A stretch of DNA of 64,000 nt from the NCBI GenBank assembly GCA_027257055.1, contig JAPVLO010000384.1:310001-374000 (forward strand), given 5' to 3'. Under the pieces are notes generated by a model. That model made no database searches. It worked only from the letters and a program-made list of their open reading frames with translations, and was not told the origin of the DNA. Both the position numbers and the translations under genes were made by a program. Positions 34,491 to 46,583 of this stretch are shown one piece after another (position 1 is the first letter of the stretch; each line of letters opens with the position of its first letter). Origin of the DNA: Cephalopachus bancanus. Its lineage: Eukaryota; Chordata; Mammalia; Primates; Tarsiidae.

Positions 34491-34722
34491 TCACCTATGT
34501 TCTCACTCATCAGCAGACCTTGAACAATTATCATAATACTATAAGAAAAAGTTTGGCAGTAGTGGGAAACTGCCAGGGGAGAGGAGGTGGGATTGGCAGT
34601 TGAGGGGAACTGCCAGGGGAGGGAGCGGCACACCTCATCAACAAGGGTACCTGAGTAATCAACGTTTATATACCAAACCCTGAATTGAACCCCACATCTT
34701 TATAATAAAAAATTTTTTTTAA
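34491..34722 (+). mobile_element. L1: L1 3' end, strongly 5'-truncated
   Basis: The final ORF2 codons (TATGTTCTCACTCATCAGCA), then the same 3' UTR as at 20222-20642, with the hairpin at 34594-34615 and an A-rich tail near 34703-34722. Part of the UTR (GTGGGAAACTGCCAGGGGAG) precedes the hairpin as in a partial duplication. Confidence 0.92.
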
Positions 34723-35735
34723 ACTTCCTGTCCTTTAGAAACTATGAGCCCACAAGGCTTACAGTTATCACGGCCATATTTGGCCAGTTTCAACATCTTC
34801 AAGACGCCCTCGTCTTTATGATGACTTTTCAAGATCCTGTTTTTATGAAGACAGCAAGTCCAGGGGGAAAAATGACAGATTCTAAATTAGGTAGGAAAGT
34901 CTGGCTAACAAGTTGAAAAAGTAGTATTCTGAGTTTGACACAACATAAAGACGCGTGCGAGTCCCTAAACTGTTTCATCTGATCATCTCCTTCCCCAGAT
35001 GCACGCTTCTTGATAGCCCTGCTGTGGACACTCAACACCTCAAGAGCCTGCAGGAGACAGGAGGAGAAGTCTGCTCCCTGTGGCAATTCCTCCTCTTCTG
35101 TCATGAAATTTGGGAAAATGTCCTGAAATTAGGACAGGGTTAAAACCGCAAAAATGCCCTAGTCACTGAAAAGACTGTCCTTCATCCTACTCCCATGTGG
35201 AATTCACAATAAGTTCAGCAAAGGTATAATTTCCCCCATAGGTTCTGGTGTTTCTTAAAAATGCCTAATTCTTTCAGACAAAATCAATCTCTCTCTCTCT
35301 CTCATCTTCTCTTTTATCCATGCCCTCAGGACACTTTTAGCTTTCCTCGAGGAAAATTAGCAGTGGCCAAAAGGAATGGCCATTTCCTGATATCCTTATT
35401 CTAACAATGTTGGAAAATGTTCTTTTTTGGAGTAGATATTTCTAGGAATCCAAAATGAATCAAAGAGGAACATTTCCAAAAATCTGATCTACTGGAAGTC
35501 TGGCCTATCCCTATAATTATTCTAATCTGGAAAACTCCAAGGAGAATAGAACCATACCTTTCTTACCATTTTTATCTAGGACAGTGGCTTTTTCAATGGG
35601 GTGAAGGAGAGAACAATTTTGCACCACCGCCCCCTCCACCACGAAGGCTTCCAGATTTAGCAAATAAATATTCAGAGTGCTCAGTTAAATCTGAATTTCA
35701 GATAAAGAACAAATATGGTTTTGTGTGTGTGTGTG
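34723..35735. other. Unassigned single-copy DNA
   Basis: No repeat or exon recognised, apart from a short (CT)n at about 35288-35302. Confidence 0.5.
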
Positions 35736-36025
35736 TTTTGAGTTGGAGTCTCACTCTGTCCCCTAGGCTGGAGTGCAGTGTCATGCTCATGGCCATCCCA
35801 GTGTCAACCTGCTGGGCTCCAGCCATCCTTCCACCTCAGCCTTCCAAGTAGCCAGAACTACAGGTGCGTGCCACCAAGCCTGGCTAATATATATTTTTTT
35901 TAATTGTAGAGACAAGGGCTCTCCAAGTTGCCCTAGTCTGGTCTCGAACCTGTTGGGCTCAGGCAATCCACTCATCTCAGCCTCCCAAAGTTCTGTAATT
36001 ACAGGCTGTACCACCGAGCCCAGCC
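35736..36025 (-). mobile_element. Alu: Alu dimer, antisense
   Basis: A full antisense dimer. The T-tail has become a short (GT)n run (35723-35735). AAATATGGTTTT and AAATATGTTTTT flank it. Confidence 0.95.
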
Positions 36026-38344
36026 AAATATGTTTTTTAATATCAGTATGTCCCATTAAATATTTCAAACTCATACAATAAAATTATTCATTCTTTATTT
36101 GCTATACAGTTTAACTGGGTATCCTATATCCTATCTTGCAATCTATCCCAGGGGACATTTGACCTCTTGAGGTCTCAAAACTATGAAAGGAGCTACCACC
36201 CATCCGGTGAGCAGAAGCCAGTGATGCTGTTGAACCTTCTACAATGCCTATAATAACCCACCACAACAAAGAATTATTCAGCCCCAAATGTCAATAATGT
36301 TGAAATGGAGACATCCTGATCTAGAATGCCCTTTGAGAATGTATAATCAGCTCTCTGCTTTTTAATCAGAGAGGAGCAGAAAGCCTGGAGGGTTTAAAGT
36401 GACTTGGTCTGAGCCTCGCAGCTAATTCAGTTTGAAGTTAGTTAACTTGGAGACAAACCCAGAAAACTGGTTCCATTTCTGTGTGGCCCGGAAATGTTAC
36501 CTACTAGGTATATACACTTAAGACATCCAAGAGCGGATTCCGTCAGACTTCTCCAATAGAAAACATCCATCAAGCCTGGGTGGCCTCTGGCTGGGAGAAA
36601 GAAAAGGTATAGAGTTTGGGATGAAATTTTGGTTCAAATATTTTTCCAAATCTCTTCCCACACCCCTAACTTTATTTATTGGAAAGGAAGAGTGAATTGC
36701 TGGCTTGGAATGAGTTCCTGTGTCCACTCTTTCCACATTTTCTTTGACCTACAAAGATATATTGTTTGAGTCGTTAGGGGAGCTTAATTTTCGGTACTCA
36801 AAGATTTCACTGCTTCTGTATGTGGGGAAATTTCTGAAATAAAAAAACACCCAAAGAAGTTATTAAGTACTACAAAAGGAAAATAAAGCCATTGATGAAA
36901 CCTACTGGAGATTATCTGGGGGACAGCCAAGTGTCAGAGGCCTGAGAAATAACACAAAGTGGTGTACTGAAATGTATTCATACGTCAATTCTTGCCACAT
37001 AAGGTTTGCTTGGAAGCCCCAAAGCAAGCAGCATGGCTCATGTAAGTGAAGGGCCAGCCAAAATAATCGAATGACCTAAGAATCTAGTGACACTATCCAC
37101 TGTCTCTGATTCTGCTTGGTTTTATTTTAACAGACCGATTTTTATGGCTTCATTTCTGTGAGTGTCTGCAGTGATTCCCTGCCACTGCTTACTGAAATAT
37201 TTTCTTAAATTCTGAGTTGAGTTTTTTCAATTCTGTTTTTGAAAATATTCATTCAGCATGTTATTAATTACTAGTAGGAGTTTCTGGCTGGTATGAGTTT
37301 CTGGCAGGCCAGGACTGAAGAGGAATAATTGGTTTAACCACATTATCTAACCAAGAAGGGATTCATCCTACTAAAAGAACGTCTGCATGAAACCTAAAAT
37401 TGAATTTAGAAAGGGCATATTCTATCAGAGAGGCTGGTAACGTGTCTCATTTTCTATTTAGTCCCTCCAGCTGTATCACTCAATCGCTGTCAAACCTTTG
37501 AAAGAAATCAGACTTTGCTTTGCCCTTACCAGGCCTGGAACAACTAAGGTCTGAACCAACTGCTTTTGAATATCTTCCAGAAACATCTACCCGGACATTG
37601 TTATTTATATTAATTTCCACATTCCCTTTCAGACACACAATTTTCTGTTGCTCTGTTGACCACCAACATCATAGGGGTGCATTTCAGTGGCCGTCGTCCT
37701 AATTGTCAAATAGTCTCTGTCTCTTAGTATTTAGGTTACCCACACACTCTGTATTCCCAAGAGAACTAGAAGATAATTTGCAGAACCCTCATGTCCCTTA
37801 CGTGTTTCCTGGGAGTCAACTTTCTCAAATATTTACATTCATCCCTTCAAGTAAGTTAAATGATTATAAACAAGTCAAATCAAATGTTATTTTTGAGAAA
37901 GGAAATTCTGCTGACCCCTGGTTCTAATTTCCACTTTATTTAGGAAGGTACTTAGACCCCAACTTAGCTAACAGAGGTGGTGGTGATCTTTGATTAGAAG
38001 TCCCCAGAATTCCTTCTGGTATGAGCTCTTCATCTAAAAGACAACCACACACTCTCCTCAGCCCGTCAGCAGGAGTGTGTCTAGGGTTCTTTGGCTGGAA
38101 CCCTCTCCATTATTGGTGTGTCCTCCACAACCTTCTTTAGGGAAGGTGAGACACACCCAACACACTCACTGCAACCCTCAAAGCATTTTTGCTGAGCCTG
38201 GGCAAACACGCAAAGACTAATCAGGGCTGAAGACACTCTCCCCAGAAATTAGTAGCACCCATTGGAGGAAGTCCCTTCTGCCATTCTAAAGGTACTCAAC
38301 TCTTATCCATCTTTTCGATGACGTAAGGTGATGTTATGGACATT
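36026..38344. other. Single-copy DNA, possible MIR
   Basis: About 2.3 kb contain no Alu or L1. A MIR-like block may lie at about 36370-36470 (AGTGACTTGGTCTGAGCCTCGCAGCTAATTCAG). No exon was recognised. Confidence 0.45.
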
Positions 38345-38357
38345 TACATGTTTGTTT

Positions 38358-38632
38358 AGGTTGGGTGTGGTGGCTCGGCCTGTAATCCCAGCACTTTGGG
38401 AGGCTGAGGTAAGAAGGGATTCGAGACCAGCCTGGGCAACTTGATCTCGTCTCTACAATAAGTCACAAGAACGAGCCAGGCGTGGTGGCGTGCAACTGTA
38501 GTTCCAGCTACTTTGAAGGCTGAGACGAAAGGAATGCCAAAACCCAACAGGTCGAGGCCGTAGTGGCCATGAGCGTGCCGCTGCATTCCAGCCTGGGCGA
38601 CAAGAGTGAGATTCTAACTCAAAAAATAAAAA
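38358..38632 (+). mobile_element. Alu: Alu dimer with left-arm deletions
   Basis: A sense dimer lacking part of the left arm (GAGGTAAGAAGGGATTCGAG). The target-site duplication TACATGTTTGTTT (38345-38357) recurs with one mismatch at 38633-38645. Confidence 0.95.
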
Positions 38633-38645
38633 TACAAGTTTGTTT

Positions 38646-39434
38646 GAAGAATCTAAATTTTTGGGGTGGAGAGGAGGGAATCGATCCTGTTCTAAAGTAG
38701 AAAACTAACTTTATCCAGGAGTAATGTTAGATATTACATCACGTCTGCCATTGAGAATTCGGAATAAATCAATTATTTTGCAAAGCAAGTAGGAATTCCA
38801 GGTTAGAGTAAAATAATCATCAGGGTGACTAAGGAGAATTTTCATTTTTCACTGAGGCTTGATTTAATACTGAGGTGAAAATTCCCCTTTGGGGAATGAG
38901 AATTCATCCTCTATTTCTTTATTCATCCTCTGTTTCTGAGATTCCAATATATGCCCCAGTCCTAGTAAGTGTTTCTATGTGTCTCATCTCAGAAGATAAC
39001 CAAGGCAGTCTGGCCAGAAGACACTATACAAGGCTGAGCTTTTCTGTTACCAAAAAAAAAGAATTGTTGAGTTAGAACTTGCTAGCTTTTCTTTTTCTAG
39101 CTTTAGTGAATGAGATTTGTTTATAAGAGAGATAACACATGCTGATAAAAATAGAGCTGGCCCAAACAAACTGATTTATGGAAAAAAAATCTAGCACTTT
39201 CTATTTTTTCTGTGGCTAACGTGTTGGCTACATTACTCATGTAGGATGTAGGACTTAGTATTAACTGTAATAACCTCCCTTGGGCCTCCCCCTCTATCTG
39301 ACCTTTCACTTGTACACAAATCATCTCATCAAATCTGATTAGTCAGAAATCAAGTTTATCCTACTCTTTAAATCTAGGCCGTAAAAAAAACCTCAGCCCA
39401 CAAAAAACTACAATGACAGGAATCATTGATAATG
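38646..39434. other. Unassigned single-copy DNA
   Basis: No repeat or exon was recognised. Confidence 0.5.
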
Positions 39435-39615
39435 CAGCCCTACTATGCGTAAAGCATTGCTCTAAGCTAAATCATCTTGCATGATCTCAGACCGCCCCTA
39501 CAAAATGGTACATCAGTCCCATTTTAGAGATAAGAATCTAAAGCACAGAGAAGATAAGTAACTTGTCGAATTCTGCTCTGCTGAAATTTGTGCCCAAGCA
39601 ATTTGGGCTCCAGAG
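39435..39615 (+). mobile_element. MIR: MIR
   Basis: Good order match to MIR: CTACTATGCGTAAAGCATTG, CTCTAAGCTAAATCATCTTG, CCCATTTTAGAGATAAGAA, AAGCACAGAGAAGATAAGTA, AACTTGTCGAA and GGGCTCCAGAGTCTA. Confidence 0.85.
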
Positions 39616-39712
39616 TCTATTTTTCTGCTGTCTTTCCTGACACTTTAAATGAATATTCATTGACTTGGACATAGAATTTTTCCTTTGCCTAATATTATAT
39701 TCATAAATTTTT

Positions 39713-39994
39713 TTTTTTTTTTGAGTTGGAGTCACTCTGTCGCCCAGACTGGAGTGCAGTGGCCGCTCCCAGCCACCGCAGCCTCAACCTACTGGGCTCC
39801 GGCGATCCTTCCACCTCAGCCTTCCGAATAGCCGGAATTACAGGCATGCACTACCACGCCCGGCTGATTTTTTGATTTATTGTAGAGATGAGGTCTCGCC
39901 TGCCCAGGCGGGTCTCGAACCCGCGGCTCAGGCAATCCACTCACCTCAGCCTCCCAAAGGCGCAGGATTACAGGCTGAGCCACCGAGCCCGGCT
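39713..39994 (-). mobile_element. Alu: Alu dimer, antisense, young left-arm-deletion subfamily
   Basis: The left arm reads CTCGCCTGCCCAGGCGGGTC, lacking four bases of the usual CCAAGTTGCCCAGG form, and has the AAAGGCGC head variant. CATAAATTTTT occurs at 39702-39712 and 39998-40008. Confidence 0.96.
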
Positions 39995-40008
39995 CCCCAT
40001 AAATTTTT

Positions 40009-41585
40009 AAGCAGGGTCCTATGGATTTTTCACTCAACATAATATTATGAATTTTTTTCCAAGTCTTTATAGAATCAAGAAGAAAACTAAGTACATTCTT
40101 CTCAAAAACACGCACCGAATGAAGAAGTCTGTCCTGATGTGTAACATAATTTCCCTCGAGAAACTTGCCACATGAGGCCTATAGCAGTAAGAAAACCATC
40201 CCCGGAATTATTTAATTCCCTCAGACCCCTTTTATTCTCTTGGTTGCAAAATGAGGGTGATAAATTAAGTACTCTTCAGATTCTATACACCAAACTGGAC
40301 ATACGCTTTAGGAAGCAAGCACTCGCGGATTCTTACTGAGCACTGCCTTGACAAGTGTAAGTGCATGCATGCCACCCGAGTGCTCAGCAGGAGAGGAGAC
40401 GGGGTATGTGTGCTCAGACGGGGGTACCTGCAAGAGATTCAGGTGGGGCTGGCGTGTGGGTGAGGGTGGCTGCCCCAGAGACCAGCCAGGTGCAGGCAGT
40501 GCTTGCTGGCAGTGTCCTCGCAGTGTGTCTTCACCTCCCTTCACATCTTTGGTCTCCTTCTTCATGCCCACGTCTGTACCCACATTACCTGCCACTTCTC
40601 CTCTTCCCCTGCCCACCGTGATGCCCACATGCACTTGACCTTTCTAAGTGTGCTCGTCTCTTAGGGCTGGCTCCAGATACATCGCAGACACAGATGGGAT
40701 TTGAAATCGTTAACAACCAATCAGAATGGATGCCTGCACAGCACTGAGTCTCTGAGACATTCCCCCGCCCCGCCCCGTCCCCGCCGTGGCGCCAAACTTG
40801 AACCCTGTATCTTTTTGATCATGGAAAGACCTAGAGAATCCCAGGGGAGGGACCACACAGATGAAATGTCAGAGTCGCTAACCAAACAGAAGGGACCCTG
40901 GTCCGGTCAGGACAAATAACAGATGTAAGCTAGTTTGTTCCTCCTGGCGTGTACTACATTATATAAATCCTTTTGGTAATCAAAAATAATTGCAAATAAG
41001 ATGAGGTGTTGTTCAGTCCTGTGAGTTGCCCCGCAGCTCTCTGGGATGCAGAGATGGGTCGGTCTACACAAGCAAAAGAAAGCACCTCTCTGTCACATCA
41101 CTTCTCCACTGACCCATGAGGACCACGGTGGCCCACGAACAGTTTTGAGGTGGGAAGCTTCTCGGACATCTGGTTATGCATGTCTCACCATCACAAGCTT
41201 TCATCTGTACCTGATATCTTCACAGTGACCATGGAGTAAATGTGAGCACAAATATGTAAGATCTTGGTAGAAAGTCAGCAAATTAGACAGGGAAGAGAAG
41301 GAGACACAAGTAAAGATCCTTCAGGCCAGGGCCAAAGAGTCTGCCTTCAGCACCGTGTCTGGGGGCAGATGTGGTGCTTAGAATCGTGACTCTCAGAGCA
41401 CAACTAAAGCCCAGTGTTGTCCCAAGCCTATCCCAGACTTCCTTTTCCTAAATTATAATCTCATGGAAAGAAAAAATGCCATTGATTCAACATAAATGGT
41501 TCTTGGTACTTAGCATTCAATAGACAGAATAAACAACTGACTCATCGAATGATCTTGTTCTATTGTAATTCACTTACTGACTTGG

Positions 41586-41590
<5 letters not shown>
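40009..41590. other. Single-copy DNA, possible MIR and GC-rich patch
   Basis: About 40190-40290 resembles an antisense MIR (CTTGGTTGCAAAATGAGGGTG). At 40761-40792 there is a C-rich patch with overlapping CCGCCCC boxes. No exon or start is recognisable, so I do not call a promoter. Confidence 0.45.
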
Positions 41591-41644
<54 letters not shown>

Positions 41645-41668
41645 TGGTGGTGGTGGTGGCGGTGGTGA
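41591..41668. repeat. (GT)n followed by (GGT)n
   Basis: About 26 uninterrupted GT units (41591-41643) are followed by GGT-type triplets to about 41668. Likely polymorphic in length. Confidence 0.98.
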
Positions 41669-42839
41669 GACCAAAGAGAAAGAGAAATAACTAGCTAATT
41701 ATGCTCCAGTGTAAACATAGCAAAATATCTTTTCTTTTACGTAAATATCCCGTTTGGGATTGCTCAATTAAGAAAGCAAATCGGCTGAAAATAAACAGAC
41801 GGAATGAGTTTCCCATGTTAACTCACGTGATTCCTTTGAACTCTCCAGACAGTTTCTGGGTATCTTAAAATAAGGGTCCTTGGCATTGCATGGCCACTCA
41901 CATACCTAACTTAAAAAGAGCCAATGTCCCAACAAGGGAGAAAGACAGTACAAGCATTACGACTCTGACTCGGGGTGGGTAAAATTTCTCCCAGTCACTT
42001 TATTTCCTTGCCCAGAGGTGTTGGAAATGGTCAGATTTCTGAAAGAAGGTACTAACTGCATCGTTCACCCTAAGAGTTAACAGGGGTTAAAAGCAAGGTA
42101 GGGAAATGTCGGGACAGCTGAAAAACTAGCTATGCTTCTGTGGCTTTTGAAAAAATCCATGTTTGATGAATTAAAACCATGGCAAACTATCATGATGTCT
42201 AAATATTTAAAAGGAAACATTATGCTTCCCAGAGGTCATTCTGGCACAGATTGTGAGCTGTTCCATGTCTGTCTTGAAGAACCAAGACAGCAGATTCTTG
42301 ATGTCACCCTTTTAAGATTATAATGATCTGTCGTTTTGATTAACTTGTTTTTATGAGCATCAGGCCTGATGCTCAGATCTTTATATTTTATCATTTCATT
42401 CTTTTAAATTAACTTCAAAAATTTCTCTCCTAAAAAGAAATGATTTATGCTGCAGTAGTCAATGAAATATATTCAAAGTACAGTCATTTGGGTGTAACTG
42501 TTGAAAATATTGCAGGGCTGGGAGGAAAAGGAAACCAGTGTATGTCCTAACCTAGCAGTGATATTAAGAAAAAATGATAAAGTGTTTTCTGTGAAAATCA
42601 CAGGAAAACTCTGCACGTTAAACATCCGTGCCTGCAGGAAACGTTTCCCTTTTTTAAAGACAAAATTAGTGTCCGAACACTAATGTTGCAAATATTTGCA
42701 AGGCAAAAGTTATGAACAGGTCTCCTAGCCCACTCTAAGAACAAAGGATGGTATGTTTACCTACCTCAGAGCCAGCCCCTTCACTCTTTCTGATGTGCAA
42801 AGGCTTAAAGTTCATTAACAGAGACTACACTTGCTTGAC
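41669..42839. other. Unassigned AT-rich single-copy DNA with a palindrome
   Basis: No repeat or exon was recognised. A 22-bp perfect palindrome lies at 42354-42375. Confidence 0.5.
42354..42375. repeat. 22-bp perfect palindrome
   Basis: The half-site TGAGCATCAGG is followed at once by its exact reverse complement with no spacer, flanked by AT-rich sequence. Confidence 0.97.
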
Positions 42840-43205
42840 CATCAATATCCCTATTCCTCCCCCAAACCCACGCTTCAGTCTCTCTATTTCTACATGTCTC
42901 AGAGACATCGCAAGCTCAACATGTCCACAACTCAACTTCTGGGCTGAGCCTCAAACTGCTTCTTTTGCACCCTTCCTCCTTCACCTTAATGAGGACTCCA
43001 TCCTTTTAGTTGCCTGGTTGAAACTCTAGCTACTTCTTTCATGTCTGCATCTGCCTCCAACCCATCCAGAAATTTTGACATCGTACATAGACGATCCATC
43101 CAGAGTCTGACCACTTTTCACTACTGCTGCTGCAGCTGCCCTGGATCTAGCCACCATCATCGTCCCCTGGATGCCACAACAGCCTCTAGCTGTTATCTTG
43201 CTTCT
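42840..43205 (+). mobile_element. L2/CR1-type LINE ORF2 relic (probable)
   Basis: Word order matches the degenerate end of an L2/CR1 reverse-transcriptase reading frame: CAAGCTCAACATGTCCACAA, GGACTCCATCCTTTTAGTTG, CCAGAGTCTGACCACTTTTC, then CTAGCCACCATCATCGTC. No intact frame remains. Confidence 0.55.
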
Positions 43206-43708
43206 CACTTTAGCCTACTGCGATGTTTCTTAACCGAGAAGCTGGACTGCACCTTTTAAGACGTAAGTCAGGGAGCAAGGAATAGGGATATTGACAGCAA
43301 TCAACAAACACCAAAATGGCACTCTGGGCTCAGGAGTTAAAAATCCCTCTCAACTCCTGACAGTTGGAAGAGCTTGAGGATGGCCAGAGAGGACAAGATA
43401 GCACAGTCAGCTGGGGTCTGGAAAATGGCAAAGACCTGACACAAGATGGTCAGGGATGATAATTGGGCTTCTAAGAACAATTTATGAAAACCAAATATAC
43501 AGCCTTAAAACAGAATGTGGACCTAAATACCCAAAGCACCTGCCTTTATCAGATTTGTAACAAAAATTAATAGAATGGAGTTAACTTCTAATGCAACGAT
43601 GGATCCAAGAGCCATGCCAGTTCCAGCAATGTGGCAGAACTCAGGGAGCATCAAAGTTGTCCTGGAAGAGCGTCAGTGTCTAGTGATGTCTAAAGAAATA
43701 TTTGCACA
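43206..43708. other. Unassigned single-copy DNA
   Basis: No repeat or exon recognised. Confidence 0.5.
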
Positions 43709-43994
43709 GGCTCAGTGGCTCAGCCTGTCATCCCAGCACTTTGGGAAGCCGAGGCGAGTGGATTGCCTGAGCCCGTGGTTTCAAGACCAGCCCGGGCAAC
43801 TTAGCAAGATCTTGTCTCTACAACAAATCAAAAATTAGCCAGGCATGGTAGAACACACCTATAGTTCCAGCTACTTGGAAGGCTGAGGCAGGAGGATCGC
43901 CTGAGCCCCCCAGGTCGACACTGGGGTGGCCATGAGCATGTCACTGCACTCCAGCTTGGGCAAAAAATGAGACTCCAACTCAAAAAAAAAAAAA
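43709..43994 (+). mobile_element. Alu: Alu dimer
   Basis: A sense dimer lacking its first few bases (starts GGCTCAGTGGCTC), with a 15-A tail. Flanks AAAGAAATATTTGCA and AAAGAAATATGCA. Confidence 0.95.
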
Positions 43995-44372
43995 AAGAAA
44001 TATGCAACTTCCTCAGCTGCCTGAAAGATAGTGTTACAGCAATCAACAAAGAAAACCCCAGACCCTCTTCCACCCACTATTTGATGTAGGCAGACTTCAC
44101 TTTGTGCTGTTGTAAATTTTCTAGATACAACTTGTCGACTTCCAAAAACTGGAAGTGAAGATCCCATTCAGAGGCAGTTAGCTTAGGACATTACAAATGA
44201 TGCTAAATTTTTTTTTGTCCATTTGAAATATATAAGTTGTGTTATAACAAAAACAAAACAAACAGCAAAACCAAAAACTGAGGTCAAATCATGTTTCTTC
44301 TCCACTCTCAACCCTCTCAAGGGGAGTAAAAGTCAAGATGATCACATTAGCCCACCGCAAGACTCTAGTAGA
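43995..44372. other. Unassigned single-copy DNA
   Basis: No repeat or exon was recognised. Confidence 0.45.
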
Positions 44373-44665
44373 TGGTCGAGCATGGTGGCTCACGCTTATA
44401 ATCCCAGCACTTTGGAAGGCCGAGGTGAGAGGACTGCCTGAGCTCACAGGTTCGAGACCAACCTGGGCAACTTGGCAAGACCTCATCTCTACAATAAAAA
44501 AAAAAATTAGTTCAGCATGGTGGCACATGCCTGTGGTTCCAGCTACTTGGAAGGCTGAGACAGAAGGATCACCTGAGCCCAGCAGGTTGAGGCTGCGGTG
44601 GCCACGAGCGTGCCACTGCCCTCCAGCCTGGGCAACAGAGTGAGACTCCAACTCAAAAAAAAAAA
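44373..44665 (+). mobile_element. Alu: Alu dimer
   Basis: A full sense dimer. The target-site duplication AAGACTCTAGTAGA (44359-44372) recurs with one mismatch at 44666-44679. Confidence 0.96.
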
Positions 44666-44889
44666 AAGACTCTACTAGACTTGCTCATCAGCTACCACTC
44701 AGCCCTCTTTTCCCATGTCACCTGCTCCAGCCACACCAGCCACCGTGCTATCCCTGAACATCAAGCGTGTCCCTGGCTGAGGTCTGCCCAGTCTGCGAAT
44801 CGCCTGGACTGCTGTCTGTCCAGAGAGTCACACGGCTCTCTGCTCATCCCGTTCAAGTCTTCATGCAGAAGTCACCAGCTGTGAGGCCG

Positions 44890-45195
44890 CCTATTTAAAA
44901 TTATTCTTTCCCTCCCTACACCCAGCACTCCTGATTCCTCTTACCTGGCTTCCCTTTTCATTTTTCATAGACTCTATCACCTTAAAGCTTGTGCTGTGAT
45001 TTACTTGTTTATTATGCTTATTATTTACTGTACTTCCCCACCCCCAGGACGTAAGCTCCACATGGGAAATAATCTTTGTCAGTCTAATTCACATCCCCCA
45101 AGAACTTGAAGCAGCACCCGGCCCATGGTAGGCACTCCCTAAATAATTGTGGAATTATGTAGCGGAATTCACTGCAAGGCTCATTCATCCACCCA
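44890..45195 (+). mobile_element. L2: L2 3' end
   Basis: TTTACTTGTTTATTATGCTT, CCCCCAGGACGTAAGCTCCA, CATGGGAAATAATCTTTGTC, GCAGCACCCGGCCCATGGTA and GGCACTCCCTAAATAATTG follow the order of the L2 3' end. Confidence 0.8.
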
Positions 45196-45456
45196 TTCAC
45201 CAAAATGTTACCAGTTCCCAAGTACCCATTCTGCACTCAGTGTGTACCCACGCTCCATCTTCCTGCTGGACTCTCTGACAATTTCTATCTGGGATCACAT
45301 TTGATGTCGCCATCTCCTGGGAGAAAACTACTGGTAGGTAATGAACCCAAAGTAAGAGCTCAACCAGGTCAGTGCTGTCCGGGAGATCTTTCTGTGCTGT
45401 CTGGGATGACAGCCACTAGTCACATGGAGGTATTGAACACTAGAAATGTAGCTAGT

Positions 45457-45737
45457 GGCCGGGCTCGGTGGCTCATGCCTATAATCCCAGCACTTTGGGA
45501 GGCCAAGGCGAGTGGATTGCCTGTGTCCGCGGGTTCGAGACCAGTCTGGGCAACTTGGCGAGACCTCGTCTCTTCAATCAATCAATCAATTAAATTAGCC
45601 AGGCATGGTAGCATGCACCTGTAGTTCCAGCTACTTGGAAGGTTGAGGCAGAAGGATAGCCTGAGCCCAGCAGGTCAACGCTGGGGTGGCCATGAGCATG
45701 GCAACAGAGTGAGACTCCAACAACAACAACCAAAAAA
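45457..45737 (+). mobile_element. Alu: Alu dimer with right-arm deletion
   Basis: The right arm lacks the CCACTGCACTCCAGCC segment (ATGAGCATGGCAACAGAG). Linker of four ATCA units. Target-site duplication AGAAATGTAGCTAGT (45442-45456) recurs with one mismatch at 45738-45752. Confidence 0.95.
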
Positions 45738-45752
45738 AGAAATGCAGCTAGT

Positions 45753-46149
45753 ACTGTTGAGAATTTAAACTCTCACTGTATGTTGTGTTAACTAATTTAA
45801 GTGAAAATGGCCACATGTGGCCAGTGACTAGCTCAGCTCTCATCAGTCCCTCTGCCTCTACCTGGGCTTTCCCTGACAGACCCAAGACAGGCTGTTAACA
45901 ATACCACTTTGTTTCTCAGGAAAGATAATAAACAGCCAATTGCTGTCTCCTGTTAACTGTGCTTTCTGCGGTTCACGAATGGATCTTCTTTCAGAATTAT
46001 TGTGATTTTTGTGAGCTAAGGGAAAGTTGTTATATTATCTCAACCTATTTATAAAATATGAAACCTTAGGAATTTATCCTCTAAATCCAACTGCACATTT
46101 TATGTATTTTACTAATTGCATGATACAATTTATTTTACCTTTTTCACTT
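45753..46149. other. Unassigned single-copy DNA
   Basis: No repeat or exon was recognised; it ends in an AT-rich stretch. Confidence 0.45.
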
Positions 46150-46260
46150 TATTTGCCAGCTTTATTGAGGGATGATTGGCGTACAGGAAACTGCTCATTG
46201 TTCAAATGAATAATTTGCTGAGTTTTGGCCTGTCATCATACATAATGGAATTTCAAGCTC
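46150..46260 (-). mobile_element. L1M: Old L1M fragment, antisense (probable)
   Basis: GCTTTATTGAGGGATGATTG, GCGTACAGGAAACTGCTC and ATGAATAATTTGCTGAGTTT match the common antisense form of old L1M 3' sequence. An AluJ is inserted just beyond it. Confidence 0.65.
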
Positions 46261-46273
46261 AAGTGACCAGGGC

Positions 46274-46570
46274 AGCTGGGTGTGGTGGCTCACACCTGTT
46301 AATCCCAGCACTTTGGGAGACCGAGGCAGGAGGATTGCTTGAGTTCAGGAGTTCAAGACCAGCCTGGACAACACAGTGAGCCCTCGTCTCTATAAAAAAT
46401 AAAAATAAAAAATTAGCCAGGCATGGTGGCATGCGACCGTAGTCCCACCTCCTAGGGAGGCTAAGGAGAGAGGACTGCTTGAGCCAAACAGTTCAAGGCT
46501 GCAGTGAGCCGTGATCGCGCCACTGTGCTCCAGCCTGGGTAACAGACTGAGACCCTGACTCAAAAATAAA
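46274..46570 (+). mobile_element. AluJ: AluJ dimer
   Basis: A general AluJ type (TTGAGTTCAGGAGTTCAAGACC; GCTGCAGTGAGCCGTGATCG) without local signatures. Perfect 13-bp target-site duplication AAGTGACCAGGGC lies at 46261-46273 and 46571-46583. Confidence 0.95.
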
Positions 46571-46583
46571 AAGTGACCAGGGC

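Noticed and set aside
40761..40792. C-rich patch with overlapping CCGCCCC boxes, a possible promoter
   Set aside because: It is about 30 bp, outside any CpG-rich region of island length, with no exon or start site in reach.
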